A stretch of 5,492 nt of DNA from Fibrobacter sp. (GTDB lineage Bacteria; Fibrobacterota; Fibrobacteria; Fibrobacterales; Fibrobacteraceae): positions 1-5,492 of the forward strand of contig JAFZOV010000127.1 of assembly GCA_017550445.1 (NCBI GenBank). Reading direction: 5' to 3'. Each line of letters opens with the position of its first letter. The stretch's first letter is position 1. A model generated the notes under the pieces. The model was not told the origin of the DNA. It worked only from the letters and a program-made list of their open reading frames with translations, and searched no databases. This document shows, piece after piece, positions 1-5,492 of the stretch. Position numbers and translations under genes: made by a program.

Positions 1-1544
1 TCGGCCCCAAGGGCCGTAACGTGATGATCGCCCGCTCCTTCGGTGCCCCGAACGTGACCAAGGACGGCGTGACTGTCGCCAAGGAAGTGGAACTCGAAGA
101 CGCTTACGAAAATCTCGGCGCCCAGATGGCCAAGGAAGTCGCCAACAAGACTAGCGACGCTGCCGGTGACGGTACCACGACTGCAACCGTTCTCGCTCAG
201 GCTATCACTCGCGAAGGCCTCAAGAACGTCGCTGCCGGTGCAAACCCGATGGACATCAAGCGCGGTATGGACGCCGCTGTTGACGCCGTCATCAAGGAAA
301 TCGGCAAGATGGCCGTGAAGATCAACGGCAAGGAACACATTGCCCAGGTCGCTACGATCTCTGCGAACAACGACCCGGAAATCGGTGACCTCCTCGCCAA
401 CGCCATGGAAAAGGTCGGCAACGACGGCGTGATCACCATCGAAGAATCCAAGACTGCTGACACCATCCTCGACGTCGTCGAAGGTATGCAGTTCGACCGC
501 GGCTACCTCTCTCCGTACTTTGTCACCAACACCGACAGCATGGAAGTCTCCCTCGAAAATCCGTACATCCTGCTGTACGACAAGAAGATTTCTACCATGA
601 AGGATTTGCTCCCGATGCTCGAACACGTTGCAAAGCAGGGCAAGTCTCTCCTCATCATCGCCGAAGACGTCGATGGCGAAGCTCTCGCAACGCTCGTTGT
701 GAACAAGATGCGCGGCACCCTGAAGGTTGCTGCCGTTAAGGCTCCGGGCTTCGGCGACCGCCGCAAGGCCATGCTCGAAGACATCGCTATCCTCACTGGC
801 GGTATGCTTGTTTCCGAAGACACTGGCGCTAAGCTTGAAGACGCTCCGGTGACCGTGCTCGGCCAAGCCAAGTCTATTACCATCACCAAGGACAACACCA
901 CGAGTGTGGAAGGTGCCGGTGATGCCGCTTCTATCAAGGGCCGTATCGCTCAGATCAAGAAGCAGATTGAAGCTACCACGAGCGACTACGACCGCGAAAA
1001 GCTCCAGGAACGCCTCGCCAAGCTCGCTGGCGGCGTAGCTGTAATCAAGGTCGGTGCTGCTACTGAAGTTGAAATGAAGGAAAAGAAGGACCGCGTTGAC
1101 GACGCTATGCACGCAACTCGCGCCGCCGTCGAAGAAGGTATCGTTCCGGGTGGTGGCGTTGCCCTCATCCGCGCCGAAAAGGCCATCGATTCCCTCAAGT
1201 TTGATAACGCCGACCAGAAGACTGGTGCCGCTATCATCCGTCGCGCTATCGAAGAACCTCTCCGCCAGATCGTCACGAACGCCGGCCTCGAAGGCTCTGT
1301 CGTAGTGAACAAGGTGAAGGAAGGCAAGGATAGCTTCGGTTACAACGCAAAGACCGATAGCTACGAAGACCTCATCAAGGCTGGCGTGATTGACCCGGCC
1401 AAGGTGACTCGTACGGCCCTCAAGAACGCCGCTTCTATCGCTTCGATGATCCTCACGACTGACTGCGTGATCACCGAAAAGAAGGAACCGAAGCCGGCAG
1501 CTCCTGCCATGGACCCGTCCATGGGCATGGGCGGCATGATGTAA
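1..1544 (+). CDS. groEL: Chaperonin GroEL (Hsp60), 5' end cut off by window edge
   Basis: GroEL is the 60-kDa chaperonin subunit. It forms a cytoplasmic double seven-membered ring that folds proteins in an ATP-driven cycle with the GroES lid. The reading frame is open from the window edge: bases 1-2 end a codon and the first full codon is at position 3. The first residues, GPKGRNV, align with E. coli GroEL from Gly32, so about 31 residues are missing and the full protein should be about 544 aa, normal for the family. Visible landmarks include TKDGV (Asp52 of the ATPase site), [10 protein letters not shown] (nucleotide-binding loop with Asp87), [29 protein letters not shown] (Asp398 equivalent) and the chaperonin signature [12 protein letters not shown]. 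The C-terminal tail ends MGMGGMM, a short form of the usual Gly-Met tail. Codons mostly end in C or G, as expected for a highly expressed gene. No frameshift is seen. groES probably lies upstream but is outside the window. Any internal ATG/GTG near position 21 is not the true start. Confidence 0.98.
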   Translation, partial: GPKGRNVMIARSFGAPNVTKDGVTVAKEVELEDAYENLGAQMAKEVANKTSDAAGDGTTTATVLAQAITREGLKNVAAGANPMDIKRGMDAAVDAVIKEIGKMAVKINGKEHIAQVATISANNDPEIGDLLANAMEKVGNDGVITIEESKTADTILDVVEGMQFDRGYLSPYFVTNTDSMEVSLENPYILLYDKKISTMKDLLPMLEHVAKQGKSLLIIAEDVDGEALATLVVNKMRGTLKVAAVKAPGFGDRRKAMLEDIAILTGGMLVSEDTGAKLEDAPVTVLGQAKSITITKDNTTSVEGAGDAASIKGRIAQIKKQIEATTSDYDREKLQERLAKLAGGVAVIKVGAATEVEMKEKKDRVDDAMHATRAAVEEGIVPGGGVALIRAEKAIDSLKFDNADQKTGAAIIRRAIEEPLRQIVTNAGLEGSVVVNKVKEGKDSFGYNAKTDSYEDLIKAGVIDPAKVTRTALKNAASIASMILTTDCVITEKKEPKPAAPAMDPSMGMGGMM

Positions 1545-1575
1545 TCGGCTAGCCGCTAAAACATTCTCCTTATGG

Positions 1576-1611
1576 AACGTCCGGTTCGAGAAATCGATCC
1601 GGACGTTTTTT
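1576..1611 (+). terminator. Intrinsic terminator of groEL
   Basis: A perfect 9-bp stem (AACGTCCGG at 1576-1584 with CCGGACGTT at 1599-1607) continues, after one T-T mismatch, into four more pairs (TCGA/TCGA) capped by a GAAA tetraloop at 1590-1593. It is followed by a run of six T (1606-1611). It starts 32 nt after the groEL stop codon. Position, stem strength and T-run together make a textbook Rho-independent terminator. Confidence 0.93.
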
Positions 1612-1628
1612 AGTGGGTTGAAAAGAAG

Positions 1629-1766
1629 GGGCGGGATGCAACACGGCGGGATACACAAAGCACTTCGTGCTTTGTAGCCTCTGCTACGGCTCAGTCATAG
1701 GAATGCAAGCATTCCTGCGACATTCGCCTTATGCAGAGGTCGAACCCTTCGGGTTCGTCACCGCCC
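1629..1766. repeat. Cluster of nested inverted repeats (REP/MITE-like intergenic element)
   Basis: The gap between the groEL terminator and the tRNA terminator is almost entirely palindromic. The outer ends are GGGCGG (1629-1634) and CCGCCC (1761-1766), which are complementary. Inside are ACAAAGCAC/GTGCTTTGT (1655-1663 and 1667-1675, loop TTC), GTAGC/GCTAC (1674-1678 and 1683-1687) and AGGAATG/CATTCCT (1699-1705 and 1710-1716, loop CAAG). The last is enclosed by CCTCTGC/GCAGAGG (1678-1684 and 1733-1739). Finally there is CGAACCC/GGGTTCG (1741-1747 and 1751-1757, loop TTC). None of these has a T-run, so they do not look like terminators. A compact multi-hairpin block between convergent transcription units is typical of REP/BIME elements or small non-autonomous mobile elements. 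Whether it recurs in the genome cannot be seen here. No coding potential is supported. Confidence 0.6.
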
Positions 1767-1768
1767 AA

Positions 1769-1810
1769 GGTACGAAAAAAGACTCCCTAGTGGGAGTCTT
1801 TTTTCGTACC
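1769..1810 (-). terminator. Palindromic terminator of the tRNA-Arg unit, probably bidirectional
   Basis: Arms at 1769-1787 and 1792-1810 form a perfect 19-bp inverted repeat around the 4-nt loop TAGT. Read on the minus strand, the GC-rich core GACTCCC/GGGAGTC is followed by six T, giving a strong terminator for the tRNA transcript. Because the core is flanked by A6 and T6, the same structure also works on the plus strand and would stop any groEL read-through. The outermost pairs extend past the T-run into the last four bases of the tRNA gene, which termination itself does not require. Confidence 0.9.
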
Positions 1811-1881
1811 GTCGGCGGGATTCGAACCCACGACCCGTTGCTTAGAAGGCAACTGCTCTATCCAAACTGAGCTACGACGGC
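1807..1881 (-). tRNA. tRNA-Arg, anticodon UCU (reads AGA)
   Basis: The minus strand folds into a complete 75-nt cloverleaf. The acceptor stem is GCCGTCG with CGACGGT, the D stem GCTC/GAGC, the anticodon stem GTTGC/GCAAC with loop CTTCTAA (anticodon TCT at 34-36), a 5-nt variable loop GGGTC, and the T arm GTGGG-TTCGAAT-CCCGC. The discriminator base is A73. CCA is not encoded (the next bases are CGA), so the 3' end must be added by CCA-transferase. The first acceptor pair is G1-U72, a wobble pair where most elongator tRNAs have G1-C72. It has its own promoter just upstream and a terminator directly abutting its 3' end, so it appears to be a single-gene unit. The AGA codon is rare in the adjacent groEL, carA and pyrG but does occur in the window. 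Confidence 0.97.
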
Positions 1882-1904
1882 CCGGCCTTGTTCAAGGTGG
1901 TTCA

Positions 1905-1933
1905 AATATAGCCAATTTGCAAATTTACGTCAA
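1905..1933 (-). promoter_or_regulatory. Sigma70-type promoter of tRNA-Arg
   Basis: On the minus strand a -35 hexamer TTGACG (1928-1933, 5 of 6 to consensus) is separated by exactly 17 nt from a -10 hexamer TATATT (1905-1910, 5 of 6). The predicted start site lies about 15-20 nt upstream of the mature tRNA 5' end at 1881. The short leader contains the palindrome CCTTG-AA-CAAGG (1886-1897). Quality, spacing and position fit a strong stable-RNA promoter. Confidence 0.8.
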
Positions 1934-1982
1934 TCGATCTTAACGTTCCTAGCTCTTAAAACTTTGTTCTAGGCAACTAGAC

Positions 1983-3683
1983 TTATTCCTTAATACAGCG
2001 GACTGGGAGATACTGGCCGTCTTCACGCGGGTCTATAAAATCACTAAAATAGATGATGCTGTCGGTTATACGTATATAAGAGCGGCCTTCTACCCAGAAA
2101 ATTCCATATCCCGAAGTATCGTCCCATCCGTACGGGTCGACCGTAATCATGGTCAAAATGGACAAGCCAAAATCATCGGACGCCTTACGCAATCCAGAAA
2201 GCTTAGAAAAGAGCTTCGGCAAGAATTTTTGACGTTCTAAATATTCAATGTCAATCCACTTTTGCAATTCCTCTTGTTTGGGCAAGCGCCAGCCTTCGGG
2301 GCACGCCTTGAGTGCGGCATCCACATTGTAAAAGCGGCCATAATCGCACTTGATTTTTTGCGAGCACTTGCTGTAATTCTTGATTGTCGGATCACTTTCG
2401 GTGTAATAGTCGATATTTTCGGCCATCCATATTTGGCCATCGTACTCAATCGTTCTGTAGACCTTATCATCTCTAGGGTCTTTCATGGTGCCATATTCAA
2501 TATTTTCGTTAAAGAAATATTCCTTCGGCAATTTACCGAGCAAATTTTCATTGGACTTATACCACGTTCCCTCGTAACAGATATATTCCATACCCGGTGT
2601 CGAATCGCTCGGTATACGGGTATTGTTCACCTTGCATTCATGGCCGCTGGTTTCATAATCCTGGGCCGTCGGGAGCGTCCACCCCGTTTCGGTGCAGAGG
2701 TATTCCCTATTTTTATAGCCGCAACTGGGAAATTCCGCACCGCAATCGTATTTTCTAAACTCACCTCTATTTGATGCATCGCAATCTGCAAGGCCGCCGC
2801 AGAACCGCCACAATTTTCCAATGATTGCAGATGCGATGTTACGAGCGGAATTAGAATACACCATAAAATCCGAAGGCGCTCTAATTCTCATTGGAGAATT
2901 CACCACCGGTCCGCACTTGTCCGATTTGCTGAAATCCTTATCACTAGCAAAATCATTGATAAAATTCACCCTTATCGTAGTATCGCCATTATCCACCGGG
3001 AACAAGGAACTTATGGTGTAGCCAAGGGCTTGCTCATACAAACTATCATTCTTCGGGACAGAGTCAATTTCCAGAAGGGCATACAGTTTTTGCATGGCCG
3101 TCACCTTTGCATCTTCCAAGGCAGCACCTTCATTCACCAAATTCTTGACCAACCCATAAATAGTTTGCTTGACTACACACAAGGGTTCTTCGAAATCCGA
3201 AAAATATTTTCCTACCAAGGAATCTTGGTAAACCTGGAAACAACCATCAGCCTTGGAGGGATCTAGCGGTTTAAACTTTGTAGAATCGTAATGCCAGTAT
3301 GGCGAAAAACCACCAGCGGCAGCGAAACCAGAGAACAAGTCTCCCGAGCCGGACAAGCCCGCAGAACTTGAGGACAGATTTGAGCTAGACGACTTGCTAG
3401 AATCAGCAGGCTCTCGCCCACTAGAGGCTGCACCAGTATTTACGTTTGAGTCAATAGGAGCGCTTGCGCTAGATAATAAAGTAGAATCGGACAGCAGTAC
3501 CGAGCTGGATGACTTAGGCTTTAAAGAACTCGACGACTCATCTGTCATCTCCTCACTGGAGCTGAGTTCAGAAACTTCCCCGGCGGCAGTTGAAGTGGAT
3601 TCATCGCCACAGCCTATATATAGGAATGCCGGTATTAAGGTCCAAAGCAGGTTTGCGATAAATCTTGTTTGACTCTTGATCAT
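1983..3683 (-). CDS. Predicted FISUMP-domain lipoprotein with Ser-rich linker
   Basis: This encodes a 566-residue secreted lipoprotein of unknown function. I start it at the ATG at 3683 because GGAGGG (3690-3695) sits 6 nt upstream; an in-frame ATG nine codons earlier has no such site and would put charged and polar residues before the signal peptide. Residues 1-24 form a signal peptide ending in an IGC lipobox, with Cys25 the likely acylated residue. The -3 position is Tyr, which is atypical. Residues 26-115 are low-complexity and rich in Ser and acidic residues, a surface linker typical of Fibrobacter lipoproteins. Residues ~125-310 form a domain I do not recognise. Residues ~310-380 hold Cys-rich segments with EYLCTETGW and EYICYEGTWYK. 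Residues ~402-566 match the FISUMP family: VYRTIEYDGQIWMAENI, GRFYNVDAALKACPEGWRLP and the terminal PVRCIKE. Codon use is visibly less GC-rich than in groEL or carA. A role at the cell surface is inferred; binding or enzyme activity is unknown. Confidence 0.9.
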   Translation of the reverse strand: MIKSQTRFIANLLWTLIPAFLYIGCGDESTSTAAGEVSELSSSEEMTDESSSSLKPKSSSSVLLSDSTLLSSASAPIDSNVNTGAASSGREPADSSKSSSSNLSSSSAGLSGSGDLFSGFAAAGGFSPYWHYDSTKFKPLDPSKADGCFQVYQDSLVGKYFSDFEEPLCVVKQTIYGLVKNLVNEGAALEDAKVTAMQKLYALLEIDSVPKNDSLYEQALGYTISSLFPVDNGDTTIRVNFINDFASDKDFSKSDKCGPVVNSPMRIRAPSDFMVYSNSARNIASAIIGKLWRFCGGLADCDASNRGEFRKYDCGAEFPSCGYKNREYLCTETGWTLPTAQDYETSGHECKVNNTRIPSDSTPGMEYICYEGTWYKSNENLLGKLPKEYFFNENIEYGTMKDPRDDKVYRTIEYDGQIWMAENIDYYTESDPTIKNYSKCSQKIKCDYGRFYNVDAALKACPEGWRLPKQEELQKWIDIEYLERQKFLPKLFSKLSGLRKASDDFGLSILTMITVDPYGWDDTSGYGIFWVEGRSYIRITDSIIYFSDFIDPREDGQYLPVRCIKE

Positions 3684-3689
3684 TCTATA

Positions 3690-3695
3690 CCCTCC
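3690..3695 (-). promoter_or_regulatory. Ribosome binding site deciding the lipoprotein start
   Basis: GGAGGG on the minus strand lies 6 nt before the ATG at 3681-3683. It is a near-perfect Shine-Dalgarno sequence and favours this ATG over the upstream in-frame ATG at 3708-3710. Confidence 0.8.
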
Positions 3696-3721
3696 GTTAT
3701 AAAGATACATTCCCCAACTCT

Positions 3722-3746
3722 AAAATAGGCAAATGTCACCTATTTT
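3722..3746. repeat. Inverted repeat upstream of the lipoprotein gene (possible operator)
   Basis: AAAATAGG (3722-3729) and CCTATTTT (3739-3746) form a perfect 8-bp inverted repeat around a 9-nt spacer. It lies about 40-60 bp upstream of the lipoprotein start codon. It could be a regulator binding site, or a weak hairpin in the 5' leader. On the plus strand it is followed by extra T, but nothing upstream on that strand needs a terminator. I found no convincing -35/-10 pair for the lipoprotein gene nearby. The rest of 3747-3850 is AT-rich with no gene that I can support. Confidence 0.35.
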
Positions 3747-3851
3747 TTACTCTAAATCAGCCCACTTTTTACATTTCCTTGTTTTAGCGATCCTTGGTTT
3801 ACATATTATGAAAAGTTGCTAAAAAATGTTAGGCAAAATCCATCCAAAACC

Positions 3852-3880
3852 TTGTGGTCTACCCCCTTTTTTACTACATT
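3852..3880 (+). promoter_or_regulatory. Candidate promoter of the carA-pyrG transcript
   Basis: TTGTGG (3852-3857) and TACATT (3875-3880) are separated by 17 nt. They match the sigma70 hexamers only 3 of 6 and 4 of 6, so this is weak evidence. It would give a leader of about 200 nt starting near 3887. A competing candidate is TTGTTT (3779-3784) with TATTAT (3804-3809), which has a long 19-nt spacer. Promoter consensus in this phylum is not well known to me, so either or neither may be right. Confidence 0.3.
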
Positions 3881-3919
3881 AAGAGTCCGATGAAAATATC
3901 GGAATCCATCGAGGCACAC

Positions 3920-4090
3920 ATGAGCGCAGCCGTTGCAGCAATCTCGCAACGCAATCAAGCGACTCTCTCTGATTTTCACAAAATTTTCCTTATTTCCGTT
4001 TTTATTCGTCTTTATCGTTTGGCAAAAGCTTCTGGCTTTTGCCTTTATTTTTATAGAGTTTTTAACACTAAAGCAATGAGAATCGTATGA
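3920..4090 (+). CDS. Possible 56-codon leader ORF overlapping the carA start
   Basis: This small ORF starts at ATG 3920 with GAGG (3911-3914) 5 nt upstream, and stops at TGA 4088-4090. The stop overlaps the carA ATG as ATGA, an arrangement typical of translational coupling. The same frame is open further upstream to ATG 3890 and GTG 3854, but those starts have poorer ribosome sites. The product begins MSAAVAAISQRNQATL and then becomes rich in Phe, Leu, Ile, Tyr and Arg because its codons cross a U-rich tract. I recognise no domain. The ORF runs through the terminator-like hairpin at 4021-4054 (residues ~34-45). If translated, it more likely serves as a leader peptide controlling carA than as a functional protein. 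It may also be a chance ORF. Confidence 0.4.
   Translation: MSAAVAAISQRNQATLSDFHKIFLISVFIRLYRLAKASGFCLYFYRVFNTKAMRIV
3971..4054 (+). promoter_or_regulatory. Putative UTP-sensitive attenuator: U-rich tract plus terminator hairpin
   Basis: Positions 3971-4020 contain 28 T in 50 nt on the RNA-like strand. Directly after comes a perfect 9-bp hairpin, GGCAAAAGC (4021-4029), loop TTCTG, GCTTTTGCC (4035-4043), with a T-rich tail at 4044-4054. The tail ends 32 nt before the carA ATG. In E. coli pyrBI and pyrE, slow transcription through U-rich runs at low UTP lets the leading ribosome catch up and prevent the terminator forming. The order here (leader ORF, U tract, hairpin within the ORF, pyrimidine gene) is the same. 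The hairpin itself is clear; the regulatory role is inference. Alternatively it may simply terminate a short upstream transcript. Confidence 0.55.
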
Positions 4091-5217
4091 CTGATAAGTT
4101 CCAATGGAAAGCGAAACGCGAGAAGAAGGCGTTTCTAGCACTGGCAGATGGCGCCGTCTTTAGAGGATACGCCTTTGGCGCCAAGACCGACACCGTCGGC
4201 GAAGCCGTTTTCAACACCGGTATGGCCGGTTACAAGCAGATTATCACCGACCCGTCGTATGCGGGCCAGTTCGTGGTCTTTACCACGGCAGAAGTCGGTG
4301 CCTATGCGGCTAACCTCGAAAAGAACGAATCTCGTCAGGTGTTCCTGAACGGCATCGTGGTGAACTCGCTCGACTGGGTATCCCCGGAACTTAAAGAAGA
4401 AAGCCTGCACGATTACATGCTCGCCCAGGGCAAGCCGGGCATTGCCGGTGTAGACACCCGCGCCCTCACGCTCCACCTGCGTGAACACGGTGCCCAGAAG
4501 GCCTACCTGCATGTTTCCGATGAAGACATCAGCGAAGCTGAAGCCATCAAGCGCGCCCAGGAATGGGAAGGCCTAGACGGACAGGACTACGCCAGCAAGG
4601 TGTCCGACCCGAACGGCTACGAATTCAGCAAGGAAGGCGACTTGAATGTGGTTGCACTCGACTTCGGCATCAAGACAAACATTCTGCGCAACCTCGCCGA
4701 CCAGGGCATGAAGGTGACGGTTCTTCCGATTACGGCGACTTACGAACAGATTATGGCCAAGAACCCCGACGGAGTGTTCCTCTCGAACGGTCCTGCCGAC
4801 CCGAACTCGCTTCCGCAAGTTTACAACATGGTCAAGCAGCTTCTGGGCAAGGTCCCGCTGATGGGCATCTGCCTCGGTAACCAGTTGCTGGGCCTCGCTC
4901 TCGGCGCCAAGGTGAGCAAGTTGAAATTCGGCCACCACGGTTGCAACCATCCGGTCAAGAACCTGAGAACCGGCGCCGTAGAAATCACGAGCCAGAACCA
5001 CAACTACGCTATCGACGTAGCTAGCCTGCCTGCCGATGTGGAAGTTTCGCACATCAACCTGAACGACAACACGGTCGAAGGCATCCGTTGCAAGAACGTG
5101 CCCGCGTTCAGCGTGCAGTACCATCCGGAATCCGCTCCGGGCCCGAACGACTCTATTTACCTGTTTAACGAATTCAGACAAATGATCATGGAATTCAAGG
5201 GAGCACACCATGACTAA
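4087..5217 (+). CDS. carA: Carbamoyl-phosphate synthase small (glutaminase) subunit CarA
   Basis: CarA hydrolyses glutamine and channels the ammonia to CarB, which makes carbamoyl phosphate for pyrimidine and arginine synthesis in the cytoplasm. The 376-residue length is close to the E. coli protein. Residues ~15-150 are the CPSase small-chain N-terminal domain ([47 protein letters not shown]). Residues ~187-372 are a class I glutamine amidotransferase domain, with nucleophile Cys262 in [11 protein letters not shown] and His346/Glu348 in [10 protein letters not shown], matching E. coli Cys269, His353 and Glu355. His305 (QNHNYA) matches E. coli His312. Two other E. coli histidines differ: His272 is Asn265 and His341 is Arg334. 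The start is the only in-frame ATG before residue 46; it gives about 14 extra N-terminal residues and has only a weak GAG ribosome site, consistent with coupling to the ORF upstream. The gene overlaps pyrG by 8 nt. carB is not adjacent on either side. Confidence 0.97.
   Translation: MTDKFQWKAKREKKAFLALADGAVFRGYAFGAKTDTVGEAVFNTGMAGYKQIITDPSYAGQFVVFTTAEVGAYAANLEKNESRQVFLNGIVVNSLDWVSPELKEESLHDYMLAQGKPGIAGVDTRALTLHLREHGAQKAYLHVSDEDISEAEAIKRAQEWEGLDGQDYASKVSDPNGYEFSKEGDLNVVALDFGIKTNILRNLADQGMKVTVLPITATYEQIMAKNPDGVFLSNGPADPNSLPQVYNMVKQLLGKVPLMGICLGNQLLGLALGAKVSKLKFGHHGCNHPVKNLRTGAVEITSQNHNYAIDVASLPADVEVSHINLNDNTVEGIRCKNVPAFSVQYHPESAPGPNDSIYLFNEFRQMIMEFKGAHHD
5197..5203 (+). promoter_or_regulatory. 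Ribosome binding site of pyrG inside the end of carA
   Basis: AAGGGAG lies 6 nt upstream of the pyrG ATG at 5210, within the last codons of carA. It supports this ATG as the start, and indicates that pyrG is translated from the carA transcript. Confidence 0.8.
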
Positions 5218-5492
5218 GCCTGTAGCCAACAAGGCTAAACAGACCAAATACATCTTTATTACCGGCGGCGTAGTCAGTTCGCTCGGTAAAGGCATTACCT
5301 CGGCATCGCTCGCACTCCTCCTCAAGAGCCGCGGCTACAAGGTGTTCATGCAGAAGCTTGACCCGTATCTGAACGTGGACCCGGGTACCATGAGCCCCTA
5401 CCAGCACGGCGAAGTCTTTGTGACGGACGACGGTTACGAAACCGACCTTGACTTGGGCCACTACGAACGCTTCGCAGGCGTACAATGCTCCA
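5210..5492 (+). CDS. pyrG: CTP synthase, N-terminal part, cut off by window edge
   Basis: PyrG converts UTP to CTP using ATP and glutamine, the last step of cytidine nucleotide synthesis. Only 94 codons are present and the frame is still open at the window end. The sequence is unmistakable: [16 protein letters not shown] carries the P-loop (Lys27, E. coli Lys18), and is followed by [26 protein letters not shown] and [11 protein letters not shown] (Asp81, E. coli Asp72, a Mg-ATP ligand). Relative to E. coli there are about nine extra, Lys-rich residues at the N-terminus ([13 protein letters not shown]). The ATG overlaps the carA stop region by 8 nt (5210-5217) and has a good ribosome site, so the two genes are probably co-transcribed. 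The C-terminal glutaminase domain lies outside the window. Confidence 0.97.
   Translation, partial: MTKPVANKAKQTKYIFITGGVVSSLGKGITSASLALLLKSRGYKVFMQKLDPYLNVDPGTMSPYQHGEVFVTDDGYETDLDLGHYERFAGVQCS

Noticed and set aside
1667..1870. 67-codon plus-strand ORF
   Set aside because: It runs through the hairpin block, the terminator and antisense to the tRNA; its length is due to chance and it has no good ribosome site.
1968..1981. TCTAG-N4-CTAGA hairpin just after the lipoprotein stop as a terminator
   Set aside because: The stem is only 5 bp and no T-run follows on the minus strand, so it is too weak to call; the lipoprotein transcript may read on to the tRNA terminator.
2262..2774. 170-codon plus-strand ORF inside the lipoprotein gene
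   Set aside because: It is a shadow of the minus-strand gene, which has a signal peptide, ribosome site and recognisable FISUMP motifs; the plus-strand translation resembles no known family.
3684..3710. Nine-codon N-terminal extension of the lipoprotein (start at ATG 3708-3710)
   Set aside because: The strong GGAGGG site lies inside this extension and points to the ATG at 3681-3683, which also gives a normal signal peptide.
3903..3916. Partial match to the PyrR-binding RNA consensus ARUCCNGNGAGGYU (12 of 14 by eye)
   Set aside because: One mismatch falls in the conserved loop G, and I see no clear antiterminator pairing with the hairpin at 4021-4043. The GAGG is better explained as the ribosome site of the leader ORF. 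It deserves a covariance-model check but is not supported as a feature.
3806..4141. 111-codon minus-strand ORF opposite the carA leader
   Set aside because: It overlaps the carA start, has low-complexity Lys/Phe content from the T-rich tract, and shows no recognisable motif or ribosome site.
4573..5325. 250-codon minus-strand ORF
   Set aside because: It lies opposite clearly conserved carA and pyrG codons; long antisense frames are expected from C-ending codon bias.
1..5492. CRISPR array, insertion sequence, transposase or phage genes
   Set aside because: No direct repeats with regular spacing and no transposase or integrase motifs are visible on either strand.

Overview
The window looks like chromosomal DNA from the phylum Fibrobacterota, most likely Fibrobacter. 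The strongest sign is a serine-rich lipoprotein gene ending in a FISUMP domain (the 'Fibrobacter succinogenes major paralogous domain'), a family heavily expanded in that genus. The housekeeping genes have a GC-rich, C-ending codon style. The intergenic stretches are AT-rich. The genus call is an inference from protein style; no database was searched.

Layout from left to right. (1) Positions 1-1544 hold the 3' ~94% of groEL (+ strand), followed by a strong intrinsic terminator at 1576-1611. (2) Positions 1629-1766 hold a compact block of nested inverted repeats with no credible gene, resembling a REP/BIME- or MITE-like intergenic element. (3) Positions 1769-1933 hold a complete tRNA-Arg(UCU) unit on the minus strand: promoter, tRNA, and a perfect 19-bp palindromic terminator that runs into the tRNA 3' end. 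(4) Positions 1983-3683 (minus strand) encode a 566-residue predicted lipoprotein with a FISUMP domain. (5) Positions 3684-4086 are a divergent, AT-rich regulatory region. (6) From 4087 onward (+ strand) lie carA (carbamoyl-phosphate synthase small subunit) and the start of pyrG (CTP synthase). These overlap by 8 nt and so almost certainly form one transcript.

The groEL and tRNA units converge on the inverted-repeat block. The lipoprotein gene reads toward the tRNA, with no convincing terminator between them. The carA and pyrG products act at the entry and at the last step of pyrimidine nucleotide synthesis, and both use glutamine as nitrogen donor. carB is not next to carA.

The most interesting feature is the carA leader. 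It has a possible 56-codon leader ORF, a U-rich run (28 T in 50 nt), and then a terminator-like hairpin with a U-rich tail lying inside that ORF. The ORF stop overlaps the carA start codon as ATGA. This matches, part for part, the UTP-sensitive attenuators known for pyrBI and pyrE in enteric bacteria. I propose that carA-pyrG is controlled this way; this is a hypothesis drawn from sequence alone.
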